The notes: generated from the letters alone by a model not told the origin. A DNA stretch of 64,000 nucleotides from Streptomyces sp. CA-210063 (GCF_024612015.1 NZ_CP102512.1:10540001-10604000), one strand, 5' to 3'. Positions 1 through 8,213 are shown, counted from the stretch's first letter. Numbers and translations are program-made.

Positions 1-36
1 CCTGGGCGTTCACGCTTGCGCAGCGACTGCTGTAAC

Positions 37-52
37 TATACCGATGGGTGTA
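37..52. promoter_or_regulatory. Probable TetR operator (autoregulation)
   Basis: The inverted repeat TATACC-GATG-GGTGTA (6-4-6, one mismatch between arms) lies just upstream of the GTG start at 63. The same design occurs as a perfect palindrome at 3866-3881. Read as the reverse strand, that second site matches this one at 14 of 18 positions. TetR proteins commonly bind such sites in front of their own gene, so autoregulation is inferred. Confidence 0.6.
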
Positions 53-62
53 GTGTTGAGCT

Positions 63-680
63 GTGACTGTCAACAGCGAGAGCGTCGGTCGAAGCAGCAA
101 GCGTCGCGGCATGCAGCACCTCACGCCGGCCGGCGTGAAGATCCTCCAGACCGCCTCGCGGCTCTTCTACGAGCAGGGGATCCGCGCCGTCGGCGTGGAA
201 GCGATCGCGGAGGAAGCGGGCGTCACCAAGAAGACCCTCTACGACCGCTTCGGTTCGAAAGAGGACCTCATCGTCGCCTATCTGCGTGCTCGTGATGGCT
301 TGTGGCGTTCCACGCTGGTGAATCACGTCAACGCTCATGATGGTCCCCCCACAGAGAAGATCCTGGCCACGTTCGGAGCTCTGCGCGAATGGCTGCGCGA
401 GCGGAACCTGCGGGGCTGCGCCTTCATCAACGCGTCCGTGGAACTCCCTGAAGGCCACCCGGGCCGGGAGGTCGCCCGCGACCAGAAGGCCTGGCTGCTC
501 GCCTACCTGGAAGGACTGGCCGCGGAAGCCCGTGCCCAGGATCCCGCAGGACTGGCCGCCCAGATTCTGATCCTGCACGAGGGGGCCTGTGTGGCCGATT
601 CCATGCGGTCGCTGGATCGGGCCGTCGATCGTGCTGAGCATGTGGCCAGAGTCCTCATCGAAACGTCGCTTCCCGAGTGA
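63..680 (+). CDS. TetR/AcrR family transcriptional regulator
   Basis: This 205-residue protein has an N-terminal TetR helix-turn-helix at about residues 27-70, with the recognition region VTKKTLYDRFGSKEDLI. A helical ligand and dimer domain follows, of usual length for the family. The GTG at 63 gives a full-length product; an ATG at 111 is an alternative start close to the HTH. The palindrome at 37-52 directly precedes the gene and resembles the operator on the mtnB promoter near 3.88 kb. I infer that it represses itself and the SAM-related locus to the right. The ligand is unknown, but a pathway intermediate would be a natural guess. Confidence 0.9.
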   Translation: MTVNSESVGRSSKRRGMQHLTPAGVKILQTASRLFYEQGIRAVGVEAIAEEAGVTKKTLYDRFGSKEDLIVAYLRARDGLWRSTLVNHVNAHDGPPTEKILATFGALREWLRERNLRGCAFINASVELPEGHPGREVARDQKAWLLAYLEGLAAEARAQDPAGLAAQILILHEGACVADSMRSLDRAVDRAEHVARVLIETSLPE

Positions 681-737
681 CCACTCCGGCCCCCAGCCAC
701 ATGACACGCGGGTGATGATCCGGGGTTCGCGTCCGCT

Positions 738-757
738 GCCGGGACCGGTCTCCCGGC
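738..757. terminator. Hairpin between convergent genes
   Basis: A perfect inverted repeat with 7-base arms (GCCGGGA and TCCCGGC) and a 6-base loop sits in the 96-base gap between the convergent TetR and XRE-NB-ARC genes. There is no clear U tract, so it is a plausible but unproven bidirectional terminator. Confidence 0.4.
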
Positions 758-776
758 CCCGGCTACCAGCGAGGTT

Positions 777-2183
777 CTACGCGATGAGGGACGTAGCGGC
801 CGGGGGGTTCAACGGGGGTATCGGGTCGGCCGCATGGCCGTTCGCCATCGCGCGCCCGGGGTTGCCGTTCAGCTGCCTTGCCAGATCGGCCGCATACGCC
901 CGCAACAGGTCGTGCATGCGATAGTGACGCTCGTCATGGCGCTGAACCAGGTGCGCGGCGGCCAGATTGCACAGCGACAGTGAGGCCTCTTCGGGAGGGA
1001 CGCCCGCGATCGACGCCGTGCTGGCCACGTCGATCAGATGACCCGGGAGCAGGCCGAGCCCCCGGAAGACACGAGCACTCTGCTCGTCGAGCGCCTTGTA
1101 CGAGGTCTCGAACGCGTCGCGGAGTACCACGTCTCCCTCGGCGAGGTTCAGCCGGGCCTGTTGGGGTTTGAGTTCGGCGGCAAGGGCCTCGGCGCTGTGG
1201 TGCTGATGGCTCACGATCCGCTCGGCAGCCAGGACCAGTGCCAGTGGAAGACGTCCGCATCGCTCCGCCAGTTCGGCTACCGCGCCTGGGTTGGCGTCGG
1301 CTCGCACCTGGCCTATGACCGCGCCGATCAGCTTGGCTGCTTCCGGCTGGCGCAGCTCGGGCAGGGGCAGGGAGGCGGCGTCCACCAAGGGCATCAGCCC
1401 CGGTAATCGCGACCGGCTGGTCACCACGACGGCGCTTCCCGGAGATCCGGGTAACAGGGGGCGGATCTGCTGGGCGTCCGCGGCGTTGTCCAGAACCAGG
1501 AGCATTTCCCGGCCATGCAGGTACGACCGGAAGGTGGCAGCCCTTTGATCCAGCTCCGCGGGAATGCGTTCAGGAGGAACGCCCACGGCGCGCAGCAGAT
1601 CCTCCAGCACGTCGAAGGGCGCAGCCGCGGTGTCCGGCTCGGGCCCCTGAAGGCTGACGAACAGCTGCCCGTCGGGGAAGTGTCCTTCGTTGACGGCTCG
1701 GTGTGCCCACTGCACCGCGAGCGCGGTCTTTCCCACGCCGGGCGGGCCGTTGATCACCGCCACGGGTACCGCAAGTGTCTGCTCGGGGCCTTGAAGAAGC
1801 CCGTCCAGTCCATGCAGGTCGTCATGGCGCCCCACGAAATGCCGTTTCGCCGCGGGCAGTTGGGCAGGCTGGACCCAGCCTTGCTGCTGACGAGTCGCCG
1901 CTTCCAGAGCGGAGGCAATGGCAATGAAGGTGTTTCCGACGTTCAGTGCTCGATCGCAGGCCTTCGCGAAGCTCACCGACGGCGACCGCTTGCCGGTCTC
2001 AACCTTGCTGATGTGGCCTGGGTCGAAATGCACCCGAGCGGCGAATTGCGTGAGCGAAAGCCCGGACTTCGTCCGGTGAGCCCGCAGCAACTGCCCGAAC
2101 GTCGCCGGTACGCCGGCGAGAGAGCTGATTCTTTCCTGGGTACGCTGAGTTGACGATGAGCCCTGCGCTGGTTCTCGTACCAC
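777..2183 (-). CDS. XRE helix-turn-helix protein with NB-ARC (STAND) NTPase
   Basis: The 468-residue protein starts with an XRE-type HTH (about residues 29-84). An NB-ARC/AP-ATPase module follows: Walker A GPPGVGKT at 146-153, Walker B LLVLDN at 228-233, and a GRLPLAL motif typical of NB-ARC helical domains. A winged-helix-like part containing RMHDLLRAYA follows, and the protein ends without the TPR or WD40 sensor repeats often found in this class. Such proteins act as ATP-dependent regulators in Streptomyces and often sit beside secondary metabolite genes. It lies between the TetR gene and the mtnB/mtnD-like genes, so a role in controlling that locus is possible. The target is unknown. Confidence 0.85.
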   Translation of the reverse strand: MVREPAQGSSSTQRTQERISSLAGVPATFGQLLRAHRTKSGLSLTQFAARVHFDPGHISKVETGKRSPSVSFAKACDRALNVGNTFIAIASALEAATRQQQGWVQPAQLPAAKRHFVGRHDDLHGLDGLLQGPEQTLAVPVAVINGPPGVGKTALAVQWAHRAVNEGHFPDGQLFVSLQGPEPDTAAAPFDVLEDLLRAVGVPPERIPAELDQRAATFRSYLHGREMLLVLDNAADAQQIRPLLPGSPGSAVVVTSRSRLPGLMPLVDAASLPLPELRQPEAAKLIGAVIGQVRADANPGAVAELAERCGRLPLALVLAAERIVSHQHHSAEALAAELKPQQARLNLAEGDVVLRDAFETSYKALDEQSARVFRGLGLLPGHLIDVASTASIAGVPPEEASLSLCNLAAAHLVQRHDERHYRMHDLLRAYAADLARQLNGNPGRAMANGHAADPIPPLNPPAATSLIA

Positions 2184-2432
2184 TGTCTAGCCCCCAGAAT
2201 TGTACAGTTGGTCCAAAGCAGCCAGCTCAAACCGGGGTTGCTGCGCCGACCGTGCCAACTTCCATGCCCGGGCGGTGGCCTGGTGATCCAGATCGCATGC
2301 TTCGGACCGTCTTGGCGGTTGTGAATGGACGCCATGGAAGCTGGCAGCACTCATTGAGGAGAGAGCTGGGTATGGAAGGTCGTGCCCGGCACCGGCAGGA
2401 ATGGCCGCGGATGTCTTCGGCGACGCGCCGGG

Positions 2433-3017
2433 CTAGTTGCCCGGCGTCGCGAGTAAATCGTCACAGGTCGGGAACCGGGAGGCGATGCCGTCTGGAAGGA
2501 ACCGGGTAGCGCTGCGTTCGGCCCGCTGGAAGAAGCGGATCGCGGTGCAGTTTGGGCGAGCGCCCGCGTCGAACCAGTGGGGCGTACGGCCGGGTACGGA
2601 CAGCAGGTCCCCTGTCGTGCACAGCACCGCGTACACCTGGCCCGCGACGTGGAGATAGAAGCAGCCCGTCCCCGCCACCAGGAAGCGCACGAGATCGTCG
2701 TCGTGGACGTGCTCTTGCAGAAATTTCTCACGTGCTGGACACGTCTGCCGGCCCTGACCCGTATCGGTCGGCGGGGGAGTCATGCGGACGATGTCGACGA
2801 TCCGGTAGCCGCCCTCGGCGCTGAGATGGTCGATGTGGCTCTTGTAGGCCTTCATGACCGTGGTGTCGTCGGCGTCGGCCGGAAGCCGGCGGGCGGCGTG
2901 CCACCGGGCGAGGCGCACACCGATCCTGAGCAGTTCCTTGCGGATGACGTCCAGGTCGTCGGTCCGCACCCGCACCGTCTGCGGTGCGTCCTCCGGCATG
3001 ATCTGAAGCAGTGTCAC
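2433..3017 (-). CDS. mtnD: Acireductone dioxygenase-like cupin (MtnD family) with altered metal site
   Basis: The 194-residue protein matches acireductone dioxygenase, the cupin that oxidises the acireductone of the methionine salvage pathway. The family stretch is clear (KFLQEHVHDDDLVRF, then FYLHV, then GRTPHWFDAG). The family's metal ligands are two histidines and a glutamate in HxHxxxE plus a later histidine. Here the two histidines and the later one (TPHWF) are present, but the glutamate is leucine (HVHDDDL). That leaves a three-histidine site, the type seen in thiol dioxygenases. Its GTG start overlaps the stop of the mtnB-like gene (GTGA), so the two are translationally coupled. No mtnA, mtnC or mtnK is nearby. 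A changed substrate or loss of activity are both possible. Confidence 0.8.
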   Translation of the reverse strand: MTLLQIMPEDAPQTVRVRTDDLDVIRKELLRIGVRLARWHAARRLPADADDTTVMKAYKSHIDHLSAEGGYRIVDIVRMTPPPTDTGQGRQTCPAREKFLQEHVHDDDLVRFLVAGTGCFYLHVAGQVYAVLCTTGDLLSVPGRTPHWFDAGARPNCTAIRFFQRAERSATRFLPDGIASRFPTCDDLLATPGN

Positions 3018-3688
3018 CGGGCGTTCACCCTGGCTACAGCGGGTTCGCCGGCGACCGCGTCAGCCGGGAACAGGTGGCTGAGCTGTTCGATACGCTCCAG
3101 CCTGCTGAGCGCTTCGTCGGCGTCACGGCCCCAGGCGACCAGACCGTTCTGCTGGATGAGCAGAACCGGAGGGGTACCGGCGGCCGAGGCGTCGAGAGCG
3201 GTCACCACGTCCTCGGCGATGCGCGACGCGTCGAGTCGGTCCGAGACGACCGGCAGTGCGGGCAGGCAGGCATCCGATAAGCCGAGTGCCTGCGCCATTT
3301 CCGGTTCCTTGAGGACCGCTTGGCCGAAATGACCGCTGCCGTCGGTCAAGGAGGCGAGTGCCTTGGCGCACGGTGCTTGCGCATAGATCACTGCTCCGCA
3401 GTCGGGCAGTCGTCGGTACAGGGCGAGGTGTATCGCGGTTTCGTCCGGGGGCCATTCGATCTCCCCAGTCAACGGCAGCCCTTCGAACGGATCAACCATC
3501 ACGGTGTCCTGATGGGTCATCACCCTCTTGTCGAGGTCACCGACGGTGATCAGAACCGCTTCGCCCGATCGCATCGAGACGCTGCCGGACGTTCCCGGCA
3601 GCCAACCACGCCGGCACAGGGACTGGCCAACTGCAGAGAGCTGTTGACGTTGCGACTCGGCGTCATCGCGGATGTATACGGGTTTCAC
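3014..3688 (-). CDS. mtnB: Methylthioribulose-1-phosphate dehydratase-like protein (MtnB family) lacking metal-ligand histidines
   Basis: This class II aldolase-fold protein of 224 residues aligns over its length with MtnB, which dehydrates methylthioribulose 1-phosphate in methionine salvage. The start is the GTG at 3688 (VKPVYIRDD), preceded by GGGAGAAG. The family binds zinc with an HxH pair and a later histidine in an RHG.xxWG context. Here these read IYAQAPC and QQNGLVAWG, so all three histidines are replaced (Y, Q and N). The glutamate near the family's catalytic position appears kept (KEPEMAQAL). The usual dehydration is therefore unlikely; a new reaction, a non-catalytic role or decay must be considered. 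It is coupled to the upstream leader ORF and to mtnD by GTGA overlaps. Confidence 0.75.
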   Translation of the reverse strand: MKPVYIRDDAESQRQQLSAVGQSLCRRGWLPGTSGSVSMRSGEAVLITVGDLDKRVMTHQDTVMVDPFEGLPLTGEIEWPPDETAIHLALYRRLPDCGAVIYAQAPCAKALASLTDGSGHFGQAVLKEPEMAQALGLSDACLPALPVVSDRLDASRIAEDVVTALDASAAGTPPVLLIQQNGLVAWGRDADEALSRLERIEQLSHLFPADAVAGEPAVARVNAR

Positions 3689-3831
3689 GGATTCTCTTCT
3701 CCCGTACGGGCCAGTGGTTGCATCCTCGTGCACCGATCGCCGTGCCGTTGACCTCTCAGCGGATCGGCGGCACACGCTCTGGGGACAGCCAATGCCTCAC
3801 CAGCCGCTACGCCGAACAGATGGAGCAACAC
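3685..3831 (-). CDS. Possible 48-residue leader peptide upstream of mtnB-like gene
   Basis: In the transcript leader of the mtnB-like gene there is a GTG at 3831, six bases after a perfect AAGGAG (3838-3843). It opens a 48-codon frame that stops at a TGA overlapping the mtnB-like GTG (GTGA). The peptide begins MLLHLFGVAAGEALAV and contains two cysteines and two methionines. I recognise no family. A real translated leader that couples or tunes mtnB translation is the simplest idea; a chance frame is the alternative. Confidence 0.45.
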   Translation of the reverse strand: MLLHLFGVAAGEALAVPRACAADPLRGQRHGDRCTRMQPLARTGEENP

Positions 3832-3865
3832 GTGCGTCTCCTTCGTGGGGGGAGAGACGGTGATG

Positions 3866-3881
3866 TATACCAACCGGTATA
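3866..3881. promoter_or_regulatory. TetR-type operator on the mtnB-like promoter
   Basis: This is a perfect palindrome, TATACC-AACC-GGTATA. It begins about 5 bases downstream of the -10 box of the leftward promoter and so covers the expected transcription start, the classic position for a repressor. Its layout and left arm match the site upstream of the TetR gene (37-52). Confidence 0.7.
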
Positions 3882-3886
3882 GCTAC

Positions 3887-3916
3887 ATGCTAGGGAGTTG
3901 AATTTTGTAGTGTCAA
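3887..3916 (-). promoter_or_regulatory. Sigma-70-type promoter for leader ORF-mtnB-mtnD
   Basis: On the minus strand a consensus -35 TTGACA (3916-3911) is followed after 18 bases by TAGCAT (3892-3887). The predicted start near 3880 lies inside the palindromic operator. This gives a leader of about 190 bases before the mtnB-like GTG. Confidence 0.6.
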
Positions 3917-4392
3917 CAGGGCGCTCCCGAGGTGGCTGGAAAGCTCTTTCCCGTTGTGGTCCAGTCGCGCGTCTGATAGAGGGCGGGCCCGTCAGTGGGC
4001 GGAAGTTGTCCGCTTGATGGCGGTATGTAGATTATTGCGGCCCGGCCGCGTGCGTCTGACCATCTGAGTCGATGGCAGGAAAGCGCGTACGGTGGCCGGC
4101 TGGTGCACCGGCAAACGCCGGACTGACGCACCCGGCAAGGTGCTCTGGGGGCCGCTGTTGCCGCCGTTGCCTGACGACAGGCAACAGAGCCCCCCTTGTA
4201 CAGCTTTGCCAGCCGTGGCGATAGTGAAGTCGCTGCCACCGGAGGACGCCGTTCCTCGTGAAGGGCGCAATCCGATCGCAGTTGATTCCCTCGGCACAGA
4301 CCGGTTCCGTGTGCCCGTCGACCCTTCGTCGAATTGGGCGAGCCGGAGACTCTCGCAGAAGTAGTGCTGTCGCCACCTCTAAGGAGACCGAG
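3917..4392. other. Intergenic region between divergent mtnB-like and AzeJ-like genes
   Basis: This stretch has no convincing gene. It contains a strong hairpin element at 4166-4207, listed separately, and ends with AAGGAG in front of the ATG at 4393. A rightward promoter must lie here, but I see no clear -35/-10 pair. I saw no match to known SAM riboswitch cores. Confidence 0.5.
4166..4207 (-). repeat. Hairpin element, left copy (inverted partner at 15519-15559)
   Basis: A perfect stem of 8 bases (GTTGCCTG/CAGGCAAC, loop ACGA) is followed by a spacer and TGTACAGCTTT. A second copy lies in opposite orientation at 15519-15559. The 20-base hairpins match at 17 positions, and the TGTACAGCTTT block is kept with a one-base spacer difference. 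The two copies bracket the whole SAM-related locus. They could be ends of an old mobile element or a shared regulatory site. Confidence 0.6.
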
Positions 4393-5379
4393 ATGGGTAC
4401 ACGCGTCGACCATGCCGAACTGGTCGTGTCGCCCGGCGAGTTCTTCCAGATCAGTGAAACAGAACGGATCAGGTCATCCATCGGGCTCCGGCTTTCGGAC
4501 CATTCCTACCTCCCGAAGGCGGAGGATCCGCGTGCCGACTGGGTGGCGAGCGTTGCCGTGCCGGCGTTCAAGACGCTGGCACGCATGGGGGTGCTCGCCC
4601 CGCGGTTCTGCACGATCGGGACAGGGGCAGGCCTCGACGCCCTGGCGGCCGTGGAGATTCTGCAAGCACATACCGTTGGCTTCACCGACCTCCATAAGGA
4701 CGTTCTCGCGTATGCGCGGGAAAACATTCGCAGCAACCTCTTGAACAAGGATGTCGAACTGATCGGAGGCGTGGGTGACCTCCTCACCCCGCTGGCCGGC
4801 AAGCTGTCGCAGATCGACGTGATCTACGAGAATCTCCCCAACATTCCGATGGTGGGCAACGAGGATCTGGCCGACGGCCAGACGAGTTCGACCTTCATCA
4901 CCGAGCGCAGCGAGGAGATTCCCGGCTCCGCGGAGAAGAACCTCGTGACGCTGCACTACCTGGCTCTCCAGCAGGCACATCCTCTCCTTCGGGTCGGCGG
5001 GCGCGTGTTGTCGTCGATCGGTGCGCGCATTCCGTTGTCCGAAATCCTGGCCCTCTCCGGAGCCGCCGGCTACAACGGCAGCATCCTGACCTACACCTGG
5101 AAGGTTCAGTCCGAGCCAACCGATGTGGTCGGCGGATACGCCCAGTGGGAGAGGGAAGGCCTGGGGCCGTTCCACTTCTACCCGGTGAGCGTTCTGCGCG
5201 ATGCCTTCGAGGGCCTGTCGCCCGCGGCGGCCGGGGCGCAGGCCCTGAAACTGGAGGAGGAGCTGGCGCCGTTCGAGATGTCGGCGCTGGACGCCCTGAC
5301 TCTCGTGGAGAAGGGCGAAAGGGTCGGTCACACGGTCGCGATTCTTGACTCGGTGAAGATTCCTGACTCTGCCCTCTGA
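4393..5379 (+). CDS. SAM-binding class I methyltransferase-fold protein, possible azetidine-2-carboxylate synthase (AzeJ/VioH-like)
   Basis: This 328-residue protein starts at an ATG preceded by TAAGGAG. It has a SAM-binding motif I (FCTIGTGAGLD, about residues 72-82). Where methyltransferases have an NPPY-like motif it reads DVIYENLPNIP (about 142-152). The C-terminal part has an unusual conserved-looking stretch, TYTWKVQSEPTDVVGGYA, then GPFHFY. The length, the YENLPN motif and the C-terminal pattern remind me of AzeJ/VioH, which cyclise SAM to azetidine-2-carboxylic acid and release methylthioadenosine. That match is from memory, not a search. The neighbours (SAM synthetase, methyl cycle, MtnB/MtnD-like proteins) fit heavy SAM use. 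It is the first gene of the rightward set. An ordinary methyltransferase is the alternative. Confidence 0.6.
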   Translation: MGTRVDHAELVVSPGEFFQISETERIRSSIGLRLSDHSYLPKAEDPRADWVASVAVPAFKTLARMGVLAPRFCTIGTGAGLDALAAVEILQAHTVGFTDLHKDVLAYARENIRSNLLNKDVELIGGVGDLLTPLAGKLSQIDVIYENLPNIPMVGNEDLADGQTSSTFITERSEEIPGSAEKNLVTLHYLALQQAHPLLRVGGRVLSSIGARIPLSEILALSGAAGYNGSILTYTWKVQSEPTDVVGGYAQWEREGLGPFHFYPVSVLRDAFEGLSPAAAGAQALKLEEELAPFEMSALDALTLVEKGERVGHTVAILDSVKIPDSAL

Positions 5380-5518
5380 ACGGGCGTCAGCGCCTCTTGG
5401 GTGCATGGACAGTCGACAGCGGACAGTGAGGCACCGGGTAAGCATTGGCCCGGAGTCCGCGGCACACCCGCCGAACCGGCTCTCCATCACCCTTTTCCAC
5501 ACTCAGTAAGGAGTCGGC

Positions 5519-6517
5519 ATGAATGTCCAGTCGTTCATCGGCAGGACGCCCCTCGTCGAACTGAAGACCTTCGACGTTCCGGCCGGTGTTCGGATATTCG
5601 CCAAGGCCGAGTTCATGAATCCGGGGGGCAGCATCAAAGACCGGATCGTCCACTACATCCTCGATGACGCCGAGCGCCGCGGTCTGCTCCAGCCCGGCGC
5701 GACCATAGTGGAGAACACCTCCGGAAACACAGGTGCGGCGATCGCGATGATGGCGGCAACACGTGGCTACCGCGCGATCCTGACCATGCCGGACAAGGTG
5801 AGCAAGGAAAAGCAGGACACCTTGCGCGCCATGGGCGCTGAGGTGATCGTCTGCCCGACCTCGGCCCCACCGGACTCGGCCAAGCATTATGTGACGTACG
5901 CGAGGCGCATCCACGCGGAGATGCCAGGATCATTCACGCTCAACCAGTACGACAACCCGCTCAACGCGGAGGCCCACTTCCGATCGACGGGCCCTGAGAT
6001 CTGGGAGGCGCTCGGGCAGTCGGTGACGGCGTTCGTCGCATCGGGGAGCACAGGCGGCACGATCTCCGGAACTTCGCGGTTCCTGAAGTCGAAGAATCCG
6101 TCCGTGACATCCGTCCTGCTCGATCCGGTGGGTTCCATCTACCACCGCTATTTCCACAAAGGCGTCGTCGACCCTTCGCAGATCGCACCGTACTTCGTCG
6201 AGGGCGCGGGCGAGGATCATCTGGCGAAGTGCATGGACTTCTCGGTCGTCGACGATGTGATTCAGTTCACCGACGCCGATGCCTTCGCCACCTGTCAGCA
6301 CCTGGCCAAACGTGAGGGTCTGATCTGCGGTGGCACCTCCGGTGCCAATGTGTGGGGTGCCGTGCAGGTGGCCCGGTCGCTGACGGAACCGGCCACGGTC
6401 GTCACCGTCCTGCCGGACAGCGGAAGCAAGTACATCTCCAAGATCTACAACCGGGACTGGCTGCTGCAGAACGGTTTTGCCGCCGGGCAGAATCCCGCAC
6501 TGGAAGCGACTGCGTGA
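5519..6517 (+). CDS. PLP-dependent cysteine synthase/cystathionine beta-synthase family enzyme
   Basis: This 332-residue fold-type II PLP enzyme has the Schiff-base lysine at residue 40 (NPGGSIKDR), the substrate loop ENTSGNTG (about 65-72), a glycine-rich phosphate loop GSTGGT, and GLICGGTSGAN near the end. The loop wording is closer to cystathionine beta-synthase than to CysK, but there is no regulatory CBS-domain pair. Enzymes of this group do beta-replacement on serine or O-acetylserine, giving cystathionine, cysteine or unusual beta-substituted alanines such as 2,3-diaminopropionate. It starts at ATG 5519 after AAGGAG, and its TGA overlaps the ATG of the exporter (TGATG). It may use homocysteine from AhcY or build part of the product. 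Confidence 0.85.
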   Translation: MNVQSFIGRTPLVELKTFDVPAGVRIFAKAEFMNPGGSIKDRIVHYILDDAERRGLLQPGATIVENTSGNTGAAIAMMAATRGYRAILTMPDKVSKEKQDTLRAMGAEVIVCPTSAPPDSAKHYVTYARRIHAEMPGSFTLNQYDNPLNAEAHFRSTGPEIWEALGQSVTAFVASGSTGGTISGTSRFLKSKNPSVTSVLLDPVGSIYHRYFHKGVVDPSQIAPYFVEGAGEDHLAKCMDFSVVDDVIQFTDADAFATCQHLAKREGLICGGTSGANVWGAVQVARSLTEPATVVTVLPDSGSKYISKIYNRDWLLQNGFAAGQNPALEATA

Positions 6518-7509
6518 TGGGGAGTACGCAAAAGAACGTGGCCGCGGCACTGACGGCCGCTCTGCTGTGGGCCTTCGCCTTCCCCGCCCCGGCCGCCGTC
6601 AAGCCGGCAAGTGAACTGCTCCTGGTCACCGGCCGGTACTCCTTGTTCGGCCTGTGCGGCCTGTACGTCCTGTACCGAGGCCGGCGCCAGCTCAAGCTGA
6701 TGCCGATGCGCAGAATCCTCTTCGGCCTGTACATAGGCTTCGTGGGGTACTTCGTCTTCTACATCTGTGTCTCGTACTCCGCCACCATGGGCAGCGGCTT
6801 CATTACCGCAGTCATCGTGGGGTCCTCACCCATCACCATTGCGGTGGCGGGCAACTTCGCGGAAAAGCGCATGTCGTGGAGCGAGCTGGTCGCGCCGGTC
6901 CTCCTGATTCTCTCCGGCCTCACCCTCCTGAGCGCCACGGACTTCATTTACGAAGGGCCCTCGGACCGCGCGCAGGACTCACTTTTCGGGATCCTGCTGG
7001 CCATCATGGCCATGCTCACATGGTCCTACTTCGTTGTCCGCAACGCCCAGTCACAGCGCACCTGGGAGACGAAGCCGGACCCCAAGATCTGGGCGGCGCT
7101 GGTGGCCATGGGTGCAGGCGGTGCCTCCATGGTCCTGCTGCCCTTCGCCATTGCCACGACGCCTGAGGAGACCTTCTCTCCGTACCCTCTGTTCAAGATC
7201 ATCGCCTGGTGCGTCTTCCTCGGAGTCCTCGGTTCCTGGTGGGGCACATACATCTGGGTGAAGGCGGCGCAGGGCATTCCGGTGCCCTTGGTCGGGCCGT
7301 TGCTCGCCACGGAGACGATTTTCGGCGCAATCATGAGTCTTCCGGCGGAACAGCGGATGCCCACCTGGACAGAGGTCGGCGGCGCCCTGTTCATTCTTGC
7401 CGGAATCGCTGTCTACATGGTGTTCGACGTGAAGAACTCCCGATCGCGAGGAGACGGCGCCGGCGCCGAGCAGAAAACGGACGCGTCAGACGTGCCCGCA
7501 GTGACATAG
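6517..7509 (+). CDS. EamA/DMT-superfamily transporter
   Basis: This 330-residue membrane protein has about ten hydrophobic segments in two repeated halves, as in EamA (RhtA/YdcZ-like) exporters of amino acids and small metabolites. The second half has the typical run of small residues before the last helices (VPLVGPLLATETIFGA). The start overlaps the stop of the PLP enzyme gene (TGATG), so production of enzyme and transporter is coupled. The context suggests export of the amino-acid-like product or self-protection. The C-terminal tail is hydrophilic. Confidence 0.85.
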   Translation: MGSTQKNVAAALTAALLWAFAFPAPAAVKPASELLLVTGRYSLFGLCGLYVLYRGRRQLKLMPMRRILFGLYIGFVGYFVFYICVSYSATMGSGFITAVIVGSSPITIAVAGNFAEKRMSWSELVAPVLLILSGLTLLSATDFIYEGPSDRAQDSLFGILLAIMAMLTWSYFVVRNAQSQRTWETKPDPKIWAALVAMGAGGASMVLLPFAIATTPEETFSPYPLFKIIAWCVFLGVLGSWWGTYIWVKAAQGIPVPLVGPLLATETIFGAIMSLPAEQRMPTWTEVGGALFILAGIAVYMVFDVKNSRSRGDGAGAEQKTDASDVPAVT

Positions 7510-7565
7510 CAGAGCGAGAAAAGAACCGTCACGATCGTTGACCGATCCGACATGGAGGAATTCCC

Positions 7566-8213
7566 GTGAGCAGCTCCTTCACGAACATCAAGCAGTCCCA
7601 CGTATTCTTCGACGATTCCCCGGGGCTGAAGAACTACTACGAGGACTGGGCGTCGCGGTACGACGTGGACCTGGCGGACCAGAAATGGGTGGCGCCCCGA
7701 GTCGCGGCCAACCTCGTGCACCTGCTCGCCTCCGCCTACGTGACGCCGGACCCGACCGTCTTCGACGCCGGCTGTGGCACCGGCCTCGTCGGCAGTGTCC
7801 TGCGCACCCTGGGCAACTACGTGATCGACGGCGTCGACCTCTCGGAGAACATGGCTGCCGAGGCCCTCAAGACCCAGGCGTACCGGAAGGTCTACGGCGG
7901 CGTTGACCTGTCGGTGCCCCGGCGCGATGAGCGTCTGGACCAGTACGGCATCGTGGTCAGCAGCGGTGTCTTCACGCTCGGTCATGTGCGCCCCACGGCG
8001 CTGCTCACCCTGATCGAGTACGCCCTGCCCGGCGGCCTGATCGCGGTGTCCACCCGCGGCAGCTACGCGGCTGAGACGGGATTCGAGGACTTCGCGCGGT
8101 CCGAGAAGGTCGCCGCCCTGGCCTCCCTGGAGTTCAAGCTGGGGGACGCCCGCTACATCGCCGAAGAGAGCGCCGACTACTGGGTCTTCCGCAAGACCGG
8201 TCCGGCGCAGTGA
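7566..8213 (+). CDS. Class I SAM-dependent methyltransferase
   Basis: The 215-residue protein starts at GTG 7566 after GGAGG. It has motif I VFDAGCGTGLVG, an acidic motif II (GVDLSENM) and a post-I region typical of small class I methyltransferases. The N-terminal FFDDSPGLKNYYEDWASRYDVDL resembles the small-molecule group related to WBSCR27. It lies between the exporter and metK in the same direction. It probably methylates the pathway product or an intermediate; its SAH product would be handled by AhcY at the end of the cluster. Confidence 0.85.
   Translation: MSSSFTNIKQSHVFFDDSPGLKNYYEDWASRYDVDLADQKWVAPRVAANLVHLLASAYVTPDPTVFDAGCGTGLVGSVLRTLGNYVIDGVDLSENMAAEALKTQAYRKVYGGVDLSVPRRDERLDQYGIVVSSGVFTLGHVRPTALLTLIEYALPGGLIAVSTRGSYAAETGFEDFARSEKVAALASLEFKLGDARYIAEESADYWVFRKTGPAQ

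Noticed and set aside
3689..4392. Possible SAM riboswitch upstream of the SAM-related genes
   Set aside because: I looked for the core patterns of known SAM riboswitch classes and saw none. The hairpin at 4166 has an unrelated partner copy at 15.5 kb.
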